A stretch of DNA of 64,000 bases. Origin: Aquibium microcysteis (GTDB lineage Bacteria; Pseudomonadota; Alphaproteobacteria; Rhizobiales; Rhizobiaceae). Position numbers and translations under genes: made by a program. The DNA lies in the NCBI RefSeq assembly GCF_014495845.1, contig NZ_CP061080.1, forward strand, positions 4,268,001 through 4,332,000, read 5' to 3'. Below the pieces are notes generated by a model. The model saw only the letters and a program-made list of their open reading frames with translations. It searched no databases and was not told the DNA's origin. Positions 19,344 to 29,243 of the stretch are shown here, piece after piece. Numbering within the stretch: position 1 is the first letter of the stretch; every line of letters begins with the position of its first letter.

Positions 19344-20948
19344 TCAGGCCTTGGCCGCGTTGCGCAGGTTAGTGAAGACGATCGGCATCACGCTCACGCC
19401 GGCCACGGACTTGCGAACCGCGGAAACGTTCTCGTTGATCTGCAGCCACAGATAGGGTGCGTCAGCCCAGACGAGCTCCTGCGCCTTGCCGAGCGCTTCC
19501 ATGCGCGCCGCCTCCTCCGGAGCGCTGTCGGCGACGGAGAGCAACTGATCAACCTCGGCGTTGCGATAGCGCCCTATGTTCCAGACATCCGGCTTGGCGT
19601 CGTCATCCGCATTGGACTTGAACAGCGAGGCCAGGTGGTAGGTGCCCGACGCGTTCGACGGATTGAAGCCGAACATCGCGAGGTCCCAGGCGAGGTTCGC
19701 CTTGTCCTGGCGGAGGTGATCCCAGTAGGCGCCCTTCTCGATCTTGTTGATCTGGACGTCGACGCCGACCTGCTTGAGCGAAGCCGCCACGATCTCCGCG
19801 ACCGAGACGTCGCCTGGGAACAGACCCTCCGGTGCGAACAGCGAGAGGGTGAGCTGGGCGCCGTCCTTGGCGAGCATGCCATCGGAACCGGCAGTATAGC
19901 CTGCCTCGGCCAGCAGCGCCTTGGCCTGCTCCTGATCGAACGCGGTCTCGCCGACCGACTTGTGGCCGATCGCATCGAAGGCCAGCGGAGAGTCCGGCGC
20001 CTTGGCAAAGCCGAAGAACACCTTCTCCGCGATGGTGGCGACCGGCACGGCGAGGTTCAGCGCCTTCCTAACCTTGACGTCCGCGAGCGCCGGCCGCGTG
20101 AGATTCATCGCAAGGCCGATCGGCCGCAGGCCCGGCTTGCGAACCACCTCGACGTCGGCGTTGCCCTCGAGCTGGCTGACGAGCTGCACCGGAACCGAGT
20201 CGATGACGTCGACGGCGCCGGTGGTGATGGCGTTGATGCGCGTCGCGGGCTCGGCGATGAACTTGAAGACGACCCCGGATGCGCCGGGCTTCCCGCCCCA
20301 ATATCCATCGAACGCCTTCAGCGTCAGTTCCTGCCCGGAATTGAAAGCCTCGACCATATAGGGGCCGGCGCCGACCGGATTCTTGGCGAACCCATCTTCG
20401 CCGAACTTCTCGATAGCCGCCGGCGAGACGATGGCGCCGGAGCCATGCGCGAGCGTATTCGGAAGCTGTGCGAACGGCGCCGAGGCGCGGATAACCACGG
20501 TGGTCTCGTCGACCACCTCGGCCCCGGAGATCGGGTTCCAGAGCGGCCGGTTGGTGGTGTTGATCTCCTTGTTCATCATCCGCTCGATGTTGAACTTGAT
20601 CGCGGCCGCGTCGCAGGGCGTGCCGTCATGGAAGGTGACACCACTGCGAAGCTTGATTTCGCAGGACTGAAGGTCGGCGCTCATCGTGAAGGCCTCGGCG
20701 AGTTGGGGCACGATCTTCATGTCGGCGTCAAAGTCGAGAAGGCGATCGAACAGCAGCAGCGCCGCCTCGTAGCCGCCCGGATAGCCGGTAAAGGCGCCGT
20801 GCGCGGGATCGAGCGTCAGCACGGCCGTGCTCTGGCCGTAGGTGATCACGCCGGACGCGCTCTGCGCGAAGGCGCGGATCGAGCCGACCGGCAGCGTCGA
20901 TAGGAGGGCGGCGCCTGCCGCGCCCGTGAGGAAATGCCTGCGTTTCAT
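19344..20948 (-). CDS. ABC transporter substrate-binding protein, family 5 (Tat-exported)
   Basis: A 534-aa solute-binding protein of the DppA/OppA class. The N-terminus MKRRHFLTGAAGAALLSTLP carries a twin-arginine motif and hydrophobic stretch, suggesting Tat export. The class signature is visible (LAEAFTMSADLQSCEIKLRSGVTFHDGTP). Many family members bind peptides, but others bind opines, sugars or amino-acid derivatives, so the ligand is open. The adjoining PLP lyase suggests an amino-acid-like ligand. Confidence 0.94.
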   Translation of the reverse strand: MKRRHFLTGAAGAALLSTLPVGSIRAFAQSASGVITYGQSTAVLTLDPAHGAFTGYPGGYEAALLLFDRLLDFDADMKIVPQLAEAFTMSADLQSCEIKLRSGVTFHDGTPCDAAAIKFNIERMMNKEINTTNRPLWNPISGAEVVDETTVVIRASAPFAQLPNTLAHGSGAIVSPAAIEKFGEDGFAKNPVGAGPYMVEAFNSGQELTLKAFDGYWGGKPGASGVVFKFIAEPATRINAITTGAVDVIDSVPVQLVSQLEGNADVEVVRKPGLRPIGLAMNLTRPALADVKVRKALNLAVPVATIAEKVFFGFAKAPDSPLAFDAIGHKSVGETAFDQEQAKALLAEAGYTAGSDGMLAKDGAQLTLSLFAPEGLFPGDVSVAEIVAASLKQVGVDVQINKIEKGAYWDHLRQDKANLAWDLAMFGFNPSNASGTYHLASLFKSNADDDAKPDVWNIGRYRNAEVDQLLSVADSAPEEAARMEALGKAQELVWADAPYLWLQINENVSAVRKSVAGVSVMPIVFTNLRNAAKA

Positions 20949-21007
20949 GTCGTTTCTCCCATTTTCTTGTGTCGACTACTTTCAGGCGCAGCGAATACTC
21001 CGCCGCG

Positions 21008-22024
21008 TCAGACCCAAATTTCGTTCCATGTGAAGATTGCCGGCGTGCCGCCGGTGTGCACGAAGACCACCACGTCGTCGGGCTTGAAGCGGCACTCGCG
21101 GATATGCGCGATCATGCCGGCGGCCGCCTTGCCGGTGTAGATCGGATCGAGAATGATGCCTTCGGTGCGCGCGAAGAGCCGCACGGCCTCGTCGCCGGCC
21201 TCGCTTGGAATTCCGTAGCCCTTGCCCACGAAAGCATCGGTGTTGACCACCTCATCCTCGGTGACTGCGATATCTAGCTTGAGGGCCGCGATCGTCTCGT
21301 TGGCGATTCTGGCGGTGCGAGAGGGCAGGTCGAACTCGGCGGTGGCGCAGATCGCCTGCATGGTGAAATCGGCGCCGAGAAGCTTCTTCGCCAGCATGAT
21401 GCCAGCCGAACCCTTGCCGCTGGACGACATGTAGAAACAATCCGGCTCGAGTTCGCGCGCCGCGAGCTGTTCGATCACTTCCAGCGCCACCTCCAGGTAG
21501 GCGACGGCCGAGGCGACGTCGAACATCGGGTTGTCGTTGAGAATGTGCGGACGCCCGCCGTTCGCGCGCACCTCCTCGGCCAGGCTGTCGAGCATTGCGC
21601 GCTGCTCCCGCTGGTCGGCGGCGAAGTGCACATCCGCGCCGAGCAGGTAGTCGACGAGCAGATTGCCCTGCACGTTGTTGGGTCGCCGGCCCTCGAGGAC
21701 GAGGATCGTCTTCAAGCCGAGCTTGTTGCAGGCGCCGACGGTCTGGCGAGCGGAGTTGGATTGCAGATCGAGCCCGACGATGACGGTGTCCGGGTCGTCC
21801 TTCATGGCATGGGCGAGACGGAATTCCAGGTTGCGCAGCTTGTTGCCGCCGAGCGCCACCCCGGTCAGGTCGTCGCGCTTGACGAAGATGCGCGGGCCGC
21901 CGAGTGTCCGCGACAGGTTGCGCGCCTCCTCCAGAGGCGTTTTTTTCAGCGCGATGTCGAGCCGCGGCAGGGTCGCGATACGCTCGCGGATATGCCGGTG
22001 GCTCATGACTGCCGCTTCGCTCAT
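21008..22024 (-). CDS. PLP-dependent D-cysteine desulfhydrase / ACC deaminase-family enzyme
   Basis: A 338-aa fold-type II PLP enzyme. VKRDDLTGVALGGNKLRN holds the PLP lysine (about Lys62), NSARQTVGAC is next, and a C-terminal VFVHTGGTPAIF phosphate/pyridine-side motif is present, as in DcyD and ACC deaminase. Members either eliminate from D-cysteine and related amino acids or open aminocyclopropane carboxylate. The ATG at 22024, with AGGAAGG upstream, is preferred over a TTG at 22054. RidA in the same cluster fits a 2-aminoacrylate-producing reaction. Substrate not decided. Confidence 0.88.
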   Translation of the reverse strand: MSEAAVMSHRHIRERIATLPRLDIALKKTPLEEARNLSRTLGGPRIFVKRDDLTGVALGGNKLRNLEFRLAHAMKDDPDTVIVGLDLQSNSARQTVGACNKLGLKTILVLEGRRPNNVQGNLLVDYLLGADVHFAADQREQRAMLDSLAEEVRANGGRPHILNDNPMFDVASAVAYLEVALEVIEQLAARELEPDCFYMSSSGKGSAGIMLAKKLLGADFTMQAICATAEFDLPSRTARIANETIAALKLDIAVTEDEVVNTDAFVGKGYGIPSEAGDEAVRLFARTEGIILDPIYTGKAAAGMIAHIRECRFKPDDVVVFVHTGGTPAIFTWNEIWV

Positions 22025-22122
22025 GGCAACGACCTTCCTGTCTTCCGAAGCCAAGCCTCGAAAGCGTCAGCGCGATCGGTGGATGCGCCGCGCCGATCTT
22101 CGTATTCCGAAATGTCCAATAT

Positions 22123-22140
22123 ACAAGACACTTGTCTTGT
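22123..22140. promoter_or_regulatory. Candidate IclR operator
   Basis: A perfect inverted repeat ACAAGACA-CT-TGTCTTGT lies between the divergent PLP-enzyme and IclR genes, 99 bases before the former and 51 before the latter. The position suits control of both promoters by the adjacent IclR regulator. Confidence 0.6.
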
Positions 22141-22190
22141 GCTAGAGACAGAATATCAGCCTCTCCAGAATGCGCAAGAGATAGCTTTCC

Positions 22191-22964
22191 ATGAACGCAG
22201 TTTCGCCGGCCACGACGGATACGACCCAGCGCCGCGAGCGCAGCGTCGACCGGATCCTCCAGATCCTCGAATTCCTCCATGGACACGGCGAGGGCATCCG
22301 TATCGGCGCGCTTGCGAAGGCACTGAACGCGCCACGCTCGTCGACCTACACCCTCGTCAACGATCTGACCGAAGCGGGCCTTCTTGAGACTTCACCGGAT
22401 GACGGCCGCATCTTCTTCGGCAAGCGGATGTATCTCTACGGCTTGAACTACATCCGCGAGAACTCGCTGGCCAAGCGTGCGCGGATGGAGGTCGATCGCC
22501 TAGCCAAGGAGACCGGCGAGACCAGCGAGTTCTGCATGCTGCAGAACGGCCGCTACACCATCATGCACATGCGCCCCGGCAACAGGCCGTTCCGGATCAG
22601 TTCGGCGGTCGGTCTCCAGATCCCCATCCCCTGGACGGCATCGGGCAGGCTGCTGCTAGCCGGAAGCAGCCGCACCGAGATCGAGGAATTGATCGCTGAC
22701 GAGGACTTGATCCTACCCGATGGTCGACGCATCGACATCGACGCGTTCATTGACGCGATAGACAAGGCCCGGCGCGACGGCTTCTGCCTGACGAAGGGCC
22801 TTGTAGACGCGGTGACCCAATGCCTCGCGGCCCCGATTTACGGCGCCGACGGCAGGGTCGAGGCCACAATCTGCTTGGTGCTGCCAGTCGATCTATCGGA
22901 AGACAAGACCTCGGACCTTCGAGAGCGGCTGCTGGAGAGTGGCAGGCGGCTGTCGTCGCGGTGA
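22191..22964 (+). CDS. IclR-family transcriptional regulator
   Basis: A 257-aa regulator with the N-terminal winged helix (RSVDRILQILEFLHGHGEGI, then IGALAKALNAPRSSTYTLVNDLTEAGLL, about residues 18-70) and the C-terminal GAF-like effector domain (about 80-250) containing PIPWTASGRLLLA and CLAAPIYGADG. It is divergent from the PLP-lyase/ABC/RidA block, which it most likely controls, with a palindrome in between. The inducer is probably the imported compound or an early product. Confidence 0.93.
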   Translation: MNAVSPATTDTTQRRERSVDRILQILEFLHGHGEGIRIGALAKALNAPRSSTYTLVNDLTEAGLLETSPDDGRIFFGKRMYLYGLNYIRENSLAKRARMEVDRLAKETGETSEFCMLQNGRYTIMHMRPGNRPFRISSAVGLQIPIPWTASGRLLLAGSSRTEIEELIADEDLILPDGRRIDIDAFIDAIDKARRDGFCLTKGLVDAVTQCLAAPIYGADGRVEATICLVLPVDLSEDKTSDLRERLLESGRRLSSR

Positions 22965-23098
22965 TCAGCGGTGTTCGAGGCCACAACCTTTACACATCTC
23001 TCCTTGGACATCGACGGTGCATAATGTGCCTGCCGGCGATAAACCTATTGTAGGATTAGGTCCTTGCCGCGGGTATCTCATTATCAGGGCCAGCGAAT

Positions 23099-25759
23099 AT
23101 GCATCGAGCATTTTGGGCAAAAACGTCTCGGTCGGGGGCGGACTGGCCGTATAAGCCGGTTGCGCATCATCTATTCGACGTAGCGGCATGCGCGATAGGC
23201 TACTTGGAATCTAACCCGGCCCGCCTTGCACGGGAAGCGAGACTATCGGGTCTAGCACCGAACAAACATGCGAAGTTGTGCGCGCTAGCGGCAGCACTGC
23301 ACGATCTCGGCAAGATATCGAAAAGCTTTCAGTTCATCTTCCCGGCACTTTGGCCGAGCGAAGCTCTCGGCGCGAGCCCCAGTGCGCTCCCAGGCTCCCT
23401 TCGACACTGGCAAGCGACGGCCCTGCTGCTCAACGCCCACGATGTAAAGGCCGCTATCTCGCCCATCTTCGGCGTCCAAGGTATGCCAACCATGCTCATT
23501 TCGGCTATCGCGGGCCATCATGGTGTCGCTCCCGGCGGAGATCTCGTCGGTGCCGACGCCGCTGATGCAAAAAGACACCCCGAGATCGGCCCAGAATGTG
23601 TCTTACAAGCGACGGCGCTGGCAGCGGAAATAGTCGCGCTTTTCGACGATCTCCGGAATCTGCCCGAGATCCACAGGCCCGAGAGCTTCTCGTTCGCCCT
23701 GAACGGACTGATCACACTGGCAGACTGGGTCGGCTCGGATGAGACCTTCTTCGAGTTCCTGGATCCGGCGATCCCGTTGGTCGACTACTGGCCGATGGCG
23801 CTTCGTCGCGCCGATGCCGCGCTTGAGAGCAAAGGACTTCGACCCGCAAGACCGGCCACCTTGCCGTCGTTGAGACGCCTTTCCGGCCATGCGGGCAGCC
23901 CGCGCCCGATGCAGAAACTAGCCGGCGCGATCACTGTCCCCGGCGAGCCACAGATCGTCGTGATCGAGGACGGCACGGGATCGGGCAAGACGGAAGCAGC
24001 ATTGTTGCTCGCCGGCCGCATGATGGCGGCCGGGCTTGGCGAAGGCCTCTTCGTCGCGCTGCCGACCATGGCGACCGCCAATGCGATGCATGGACGGTTG
24101 GAAGCCGCGCTCGGCGGCCTGTTCGACGGCGAGGCGTCCCTCGTGCTGGCGCATGGCAAGGCTGACATCGCCGCAAGGCTGGACCGACTGGCGGCGGCGG
24201 GGCAAGAGGACGAGGAGCAATCCGGCGTTCGGTCCTGGTTCAACGCCTGGATCGCCGACAGCCGCAAGACGGCCTTCTTCGCCTCCGCGGGAGCCGGCAC
24301 GATCGATCAGGCCTTCCTGTCGATCCTGCCGAAGAAGCACCTGACCATGCGCCAGTATGCGCTCGCAGGCCGGATCCTCGTCATCGACGAGGCGCACGCC
24401 TGCGACGCCTACATGGGTGAGGAGCTGAAGACGCTGGCGGGAATGCATGCCCGGCTCGGCGGATCGATGATCGTGTTGTCGGCGACCTTGGGGCGTGCGG
24501 CCAGAGCTGAACTCGTGAAGGCGTTCGCATTTGGGCGTGGGATGCATCCTCGATTCATGCGCGCAATCGACGAGCAGATTCGATCGACGGCCTATCCACT
24601 GCTGACCCGCTGGAGCGAGACCGGTGGGTTGGAGGAGATCGCCGTCGATGGCGATCCGGGGCTCTCGCGCAGCGTTGAAATCGCGCGCATCGAGACCCGC
24701 GCCGATGGCATTCGCCTCGCGCTCGATGCGGCGGCGCGCGGAGCGGCGGTCGCCATCGTCTGCAATGCCGTCGATCCAGCGATCGAGACCTTCGAGGCGC
24801 TGCTCGCCGCCGGACATGACGCCTCCCGCTGCCACCTGTTCCACGCCCGGTTCACCGTCGACGACCGGCTCGGAATCGAGAGCCGTGTGCAGGCATGGTT
24901 CGGTCGCGCGAGCGGCGAGCGGGAGCGTGCCGGCAGGATCCTTGTCGCGACGCAGGTGATCGAGCAGTCGCTCGACGTCGATTTCGACCTGATGATCTCT
25001 GACCTTGCGCCAGCCGATCTGATCGTCCAGCGCGCCGGCCGGCTGTGGCGGCACGACCGGGTGCACCGGCCACTGCTCGGCCCCGTCCTTCACCTGCTGA
25101 CACCAGAGCCCGTGGCGGCGACCGGGTCGACATGGCTGGAGGCGACGCTCGGTCCGGCTTCGTTCGTCTACAAGATGCCGGGCGTGATGTGGCGCACGTC
25201 CCGCGATCTGCTCGGCAAGGCACGGCTCGACACGCCCGGGGATCTGCGACGGTTGATCGAGGCCGCCTACGATCAGGGAGATTCGGACCTGCCTGAGCCC
25301 CTCCGTCAGCCGCACCGAAGCTCGTTGGGAGAGAAGCATGGGGAGCGTAGCCTTGCGTCGCAGAACGTCATCAAGCCGTCCGACGGTTACAGCGTCCTGA
25401 CCGCACCGTCCGCCGATGAGGACATCGGCACCCGCTTGGGCGAAAAGTCGCTGACCGTCAGGCTCGGCCGCCGTGATGGTGACGCGCTCGTCCCGCTCTG
25501 CCAGCGGCTCGGCGCCGATGCTGGCTTGAACTGGGCGTTGAGCGAGATCGCCGTCCGCGACAGCTGGTTCCGGGGCGGCAAGGGCGGAACACTTCCACAG
25601 GCCGCAGACGAGACGATCGTGGAAACAGCGCGATCACACTGGCCCGAATGGGAGCGCGCGATACCATTGTATGAAGTCGATGCCTCTGGTCGTCTTTTGT
25701 CGATGGACGAAGGACGGCTCCTCTACGATCATGTATCAGGGCTTCACCGCACCCGATAG
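23099..25759 (+). CDS. cas3: CRISPR-associated helicase/nuclease Cas3 (type I-E)
   Basis: An 886-aa protein that degrades the non-target strand after Cascade recruits it. N-terminal HD nuclease: ALHDLGK (His68-Asp69), GHHG (His140-His141) and LADWVGSD (Asp209). Superfamily 2 helicase: Walker A GTGSGKT (Lys297), DEAH box (430-433), SAT (461-463) and motif VI QRAGRLWRH (644-652). A C-terminal accessory domain follows to 886. All key residues are present, so it should be active. First gene of the cas operon; 146 bp precede cse1, leaving room for a separate promoter. Confidence 0.97.
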   Translation: MHRAFWAKTSRSGADWPYKPVAHHLFDVAACAIGYLESNPARLAREARLSGLAPNKHAKLCALAAALHDLGKISKSFQFIFPALWPSEALGASPSALPGSLRHWQATALLLNAHDVKAAISPIFGVQGMPTMLISAIAGHHGVAPGGDLVGADAADAKRHPEIGPECVLQATALAAEIVALFDDLRNLPEIHRPESFSFALNGLITLADWVGSDETFFEFLDPAIPLVDYWPMALRRADAALESKGLRPARPATLPSLRRLSGHAGSPRPMQKLAGAITVPGEPQIVVIEDGTGSGKTEAALLLAGRMMAAGLGEGLFVALPTMATANAMHGRLEAALGGLFDGEASLVLAHGKADIAARLDRLAAAGQEDEEQSGVRSWFNAWIADSRKTAFFASAGAGTIDQAFLSILPKKHLTMRQYALAGRILVIDEAHACDAYMGEELKTLAGMHARLGGSMIVLSATLGRAARAELVKAFAFGRGMHPRFMRAIDEQIRSTAYPLLTRWSETGGLEEIAVDGDPGLSRSVEIARIETRADGIRLALDAAARGAAVAIVCNAVDPAIETFEALLAAGHDASRCHLFHARFTVDDRLGIESRVQAWFGRASGERERAGRILVATQVIEQSLDVDFDLMISDLAPADLIVQRAGRLWRHDRVHRPLLGPVLHLLTPEPVAATGSTWLEATLGPASFVYKMPGVMWRTSRDLLGKARLDTPGDLRRLIEAAYDQGDSDLPEPLRQPHRSSLGEKHGERSLASQNVIKPSDGYSVLTAPSADEDIGTRLGEKSLTVRLGRRDGDALVPLCQRLGADAGLNWALSEIAVRDSWFRGGKGGTLPQAADETIVETARSHWPEWERAIPLYEVDASGRLLSMDEGRLLYDHVSGLHRTR

Positions 25760-25905
25760 TCGGGCCACACTGGGCATTGGTTGACGTGTGTGCCCGTTAT
25801 TCACAGATCCGGCTTATTTTCTACTGCAACCGAAGAAAAGCTTTCCAAACTCAAAGTCCAGTGATCCGATCTCGTGTATCGTGCGTCGATTCGCGGGAGG
25901 ATTGC

Positions 25906-27579
25906 GTGACCAGTCCCAACCTCAACATGCTTACCGATCCGGTCTTCCCGGTGGTCGGAGTTTCCGGCTTGCGGCGCTGGGCTTCGTTCGCCGAACTTCT
26001 CGATGAGAGCGGCGACCACCCCGTCGGGTTCGACTGGCCGCGCGGCGACCTGAACGTGGCCAGCGCCGAATTCGCCATCGGCATTCTCGCGCTCATCCAT
26101 CGCCCGACCGATGAAAAGGATTGGCGTGCGATCTGGGACGATCGCGGCGCCGCGGCCGTCGGAGATGGAATCAACTGGCTGGCACCTTTCTTCAACCTGT
26201 TCGGCGACGCCGAGGGCGAGGGGCCGCGCTTCTGCCAGGATCTGGAGCCATTCGGAGGCGAGCCGAACGCGGTCGAATCGCTCTTCATCGACACGCCCGG
26301 CGCAAACGGTCGGGAGAAAAACGCCGACTTGATGACGCATCGTGACCGGTTCCCGGCGCTGGGGCTGCCCGCGGCGGCGATCACGCTCTACGCAATGCAA
26401 CAGTTCGCCCCACCTGGAGGTAGGGGAAATCGAACTTCGATGCGCGGGGGTGGCCCGATGACCACGCTGGTGCTGCCGACGCGGAACGGTGGCCCGGCCC
26501 CGCTGAAGCGGCTCCTCCTTCTCAATCTGGTTCCGCTCTTCGGGGGCGCGGACGGCTGGCTGGAAGATGACGCGATCGGGCGGGCCCTGCCCTGGCTGAA
26601 CCCCACGATCACCTCCGATGGGAAGCCGCCTCGCGACGTTGCCGAAAAGGACCCAGCCGCTCATCCCGCGCAGGCCTTCTTTGGCATGCCGCGCCGCATC
26701 CGCCTCGTGGCCGACGGCGAAGGCCTCTGTTCGCTCACCGGCCGGCATGGTCCGCTCGTCACGGGATTCGTCCAGAAGCCATGGGGCACGAACTATTCGG
26801 TGTGGACGCACCCGACGACGCCCTACCGGCAAAACAAGGACGAGACGCCCTACACGGTGAAGCCCAAGCCTGGCCGCTTCGGGTATCGCGACTGGGTAGC
26901 CGTCACGGTCGGGCGCGACGAACGCGCCGACCGGGCTGATCCCGCGAAGGTGGTGAAAGCACTTCAGTCACGCGGTCGGGACATCCGCAGGTTCGGGTTC
27001 GGCATTCGCCTTCTCGCCGCGGGCTGGGCGATGAACAACATGGAAGCCGAGCGCTTTTTCGAGTCGGTTCAGCCCCTTCACCTGCCTGCGAACGGCGGCG
27101 AAGACCGGGGGAGAGAGATCGCCGAGACCGCCCGAAGGTTCGCAGACGCTGCCGACGCCGCTATGCGCCTGCTGCGCTCCGCCCTGAACGAGGCGCTGTT
27201 CGGCGGCCAGGCGAAGTCCACCGATGCTGGCCCCTTCGCGGAGGCGACGGACGCATTCTACGAGCGCACCGAACAGGCCTTCCATGAAGCCCTGCAGTCC
27301 ATCGCCGACGACGGCATCGACGCCGAACGGGCCAACGGTTTGGCGCTCGACTGGCTGAGAACGATCCGGCGCGCGGCGCTCGCCATCTTCGACGAACACG
27401 CGACCGACCTGCTTCCCGGCGCCGACGTGAAGGACGCAGACCGGATCACCAGGGCCTATGGCCAGCTCTTCGGCGGCCTTACCGAGCGTGCGAAACTCGC
27501 GGTGGCTCTCGGCATTGCCCAGCCTGTCCGCACAAAAGGCGGCGCCGTCGCCGCCACCGCGCCACTGGAAGGAGCCTGA
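25906..27579 (+). CDS. cse1: Cascade large subunit Cse1/CasA (Cas8e)
   Basis: The 557-aa large subunit that recognises the PAM and recruits Cas3. The N-terminus LNMLTDPVFPVV matches the Cse1 start pattern (NLLxDPWxPV). A GTG at 25906 with GGGAGG 7 bases upstream is chosen; the frame is open from 25777, but those extra residues do not look like the family. A C-terminal four-helix bundle is likely around 380-540. It is followed after 3 bases by cse2. Confidence 0.93.
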   Translation: MTSPNLNMLTDPVFPVVGVSGLRRWASFAELLDESGDHPVGFDWPRGDLNVASAEFAIGILALIHRPTDEKDWRAIWDDRGAAAVGDGINWLAPFFNLFGDAEGEGPRFCQDLEPFGGEPNAVESLFIDTPGANGREKNADLMTHRDRFPALGLPAAAITLYAMQQFAPPGGRGNRTSMRGGGPMTTLVLPTRNGGPAPLKRLLLLNLVPLFGGADGWLEDDAIGRALPWLNPTITSDGKPPRDVAEKDPAAHPAQAFFGMPRRIRLVADGEGLCSLTGRHGPLVTGFVQKPWGTNYSVWTHPTTPYRQNKDETPYTVKPKPGRFGYRDWVAVTVGRDERADRADPAKVVKALQSRGRDIRRFGFGIRLLAAGWAMNNMEAERFFESVQPLHLPANGGEDRGREIAETARRFADAADAAMRLLRSALNEALFGGQAKSTDAGPFAEATDAFYERTEQAFHEALQSIADDGIDAERANGLALDWLRTIRRAALAIFDEHATDLLPGADVKDADRITRAYGQLFGGLTERAKLAVALGIAQPVRTKGGAVAATAPLEGA

Positions 27580-27582
27580 CCC

Positions 27583-28185
27583 ATGGCGATGCCCGTTCGC
27601 AGGGAAGATCAGACATTTTCGGCGAGCAGGCCTCTCGTCGCCGCCTGGCGCCTTCTCTACCCCGACCCCGACACGAGCCGACCCGGCGACGCCGGCGCGC
27701 GCGCGGCGCTGCGCCGCGCCGGATCGCCGGATGCCGTGATGCTCGAACCGGCGTTTCACATGCTCCTGTTGCGCATGAAAACCGAAGGGTTCGATTTCTC
27801 CGGCTTCGCGGACTGGCGCTATCGCCGCCTTGCGCTGATCGCCGGTCTGCTGGCCGAGCGCAGGGACGGCAATTCCGGACCGCGTCGTTTCATGCAGGCG
27901 CTGGGCGGCGCGCCGAAGGCGGAGGAGCGGGCATTCTCGACGTTGCGCTTCCAGGCGCTCATGGCGGCGCTCGACCGTGGCCTCGACGCGGACGCCATGA
28001 CGTCGCTGCGCCGCGCCATGAAGGTCGCCGCCCAACTGGAGTTCAATGCTGGCGCCTTCGCCGACGACCTGATGAACTGGGGCGACGCGACGCGCATCAA
28101 ATGGACTTTCGACTATTTCGGCCGGCCGCATCTGGCCGCCGCTCCGCAACCCGTCGCCACCGAGACCGAGGAGACTTCGCGATGA
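27583..28185 (+). CDS. cse2: Cascade small subunit Cse2/CasB
   Basis: A 200-aa helical small subunit; two copies line the belly of type I-E Cascade and hold the non-target strand. Cse2-like features are FHMLLLRM, the middle Arg-rich helices and the final DLMNWGD-x-RIKWTFDYF segment. Its stop overlaps the cas7 start (ATGA). Confidence 0.92.
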   Translation: MAMPVRREDQTFSASRPLVAAWRLLYPDPDTSRPGDAGARAALRRAGSPDAVMLEPAFHMLLLRMKTEGFDFSGFADWRYRRLALIAGLLAERRDGNSGPRRFMQALGGAPKAEERAFSTLRFQALMAALDRGLDADAMTSLRRAMKVAAQLEFNAGAFADDLMNWGDATRIKWTFDYFGRPHLAAAPQPVATETEETSR

Positions 28186-29243
28186 GCCGCTTCCTGCAAC
28201 TTCATCTCCTGACCGAATATCCGATCTCGAACCCCAACCGCGACGATCTCGGGCGTCCCAAGACGGCGCGCATCGGCGGCGAGCTTCGCCAGCGCATCTC
28301 CAGCCAGGCGCTCAAGCGCGCGATCCGCACCCACGGTGCCTTTCGCGACGCGCTGGAAGGTCACACCGGCCAGCGGACTCAGCGCATGGGCGAGCAGATC
28401 ATCCGGCATCTGAAGGAGAAGGGTCTCGACGACGCGAGGGCCAGCGAGATCGCCAAGCAGATCGTTCCCGTTTTCGGCAAGCTCGACGACAAGAAGAAGC
28501 CCGAACTCGCCCGCACCGCGCAGCTCGCCTTCGTCTCCCCCGACGAGAGGGCTGCTGCCTTCGATCTGGCCGAGCGCGTGCTGGCCGGCGAGCAACTGCC
28601 GAAGGACAAGGACCTCGCCAAGCTGGTCATGCGGTCCGCTGACGGCGCCGTCGACATCGCGATGTTCGGCCGCATGCTGGCCGACAATGCCGATCTCAAC
28701 CGCGACGCCGCGGTGCAGGTGGCGCATGCTTTCACCGTAAACCGGGTCCTGATCGAGGATGATTTCTACACTGCCGTCGACGACCTTAAGGAGAAGTCCG
28801 AAGACGCGGGCGCCGGCTTCGTCGGCGAGGCGGGCTTCGGTGCCGGGCTCTACTATCTCTACGTCTGCGTCAACCGGCCTCTGCTGGTCGAGAACCTGAA
28901 GGGCGACCACCAGCTTGCGGCGCGCGGCCTGGAAGCGCTCGTGCGCGCGGCGTCGATGGCCGTTCCCTCCGGCAAGATCAATTCATTCGCCAACCACGCG
29001 CGAGCGAAATACATCCTGGCGGAACGGGGCGATGCCCAGCCGATCAACCTGGCGGGCGCGTTCACGGTTCCGGTCAAGGGACCGGACCTGATTGGCGAGG
29101 CAGTCCGCGTGCTGGAAAAGGAGCGCCAGGGCTTCGCGGACAGCTATGGCATCCAGGCGGACGGCGAGATCCGTCTCCACGTGGGTAGCCCGTCCGGGGC
29201 GACCATCGGACAGGTAGCGACCTTCGCGGCGGAGGGAATGTGA
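28182..29243 (+). CDS. cas7: Cascade backbone subunit Cas7e/CasC
   Basis: A 353-aa RRM-fold backbone protein, present in six copies on the crRNA. The N-terminus FLQLHLLTEYPISNPNRDD with RQRISSQALKRAIR is the Cse4/Cas7e signature, and the middle PSGKINSFANHARAKYILAE matches too. Start ATG at 28182 is coupled to cse2, and the frame ends in a TGATG junction with cas5. Confidence 0.96.
   Translation: MSRFLQLHLLTEYPISNPNRDDLGRPKTARIGGELRQRISSQALKRAIRTHGAFRDALEGHTGQRTQRMGEQIIRHLKEKGLDDARASEIAKQIVPVFGKLDDKKKPELARTAQLAFVSPDERAAAFDLAERVLAGEQLPKDKDLAKLVMRSADGAVDIAMFGRMLADNADLNRDAAVQVAHAFTVNRVLIEDDFYTAVDDLKEKSEDAGAGFVGEAGFGAGLYYLYVCVNRPLLVENLKGDHQLAARGLEALVRAASMAVPSGKINSFANHARAKYILAERGDAQPINLAGAFTVPVKGPDLIGEAVRVLEKERQGFADSYGIQADGEIRLHVGSPSGATIGQVATFAAEGM

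Noticed and set aside
20949..21007. Terminator between the binding-protein and PLP-enzyme genes
   Set aside because: No stable hairpin with a T-tract was found; the genes may be one transcript or have separate promoters.
25777..25905. N-terminal extension of Cse1 from the first ATG at 25777
   Set aside because: The 43 extra residues are unlike the family start, and the GTG at 25906 has a near-perfect ribosome-binding site.
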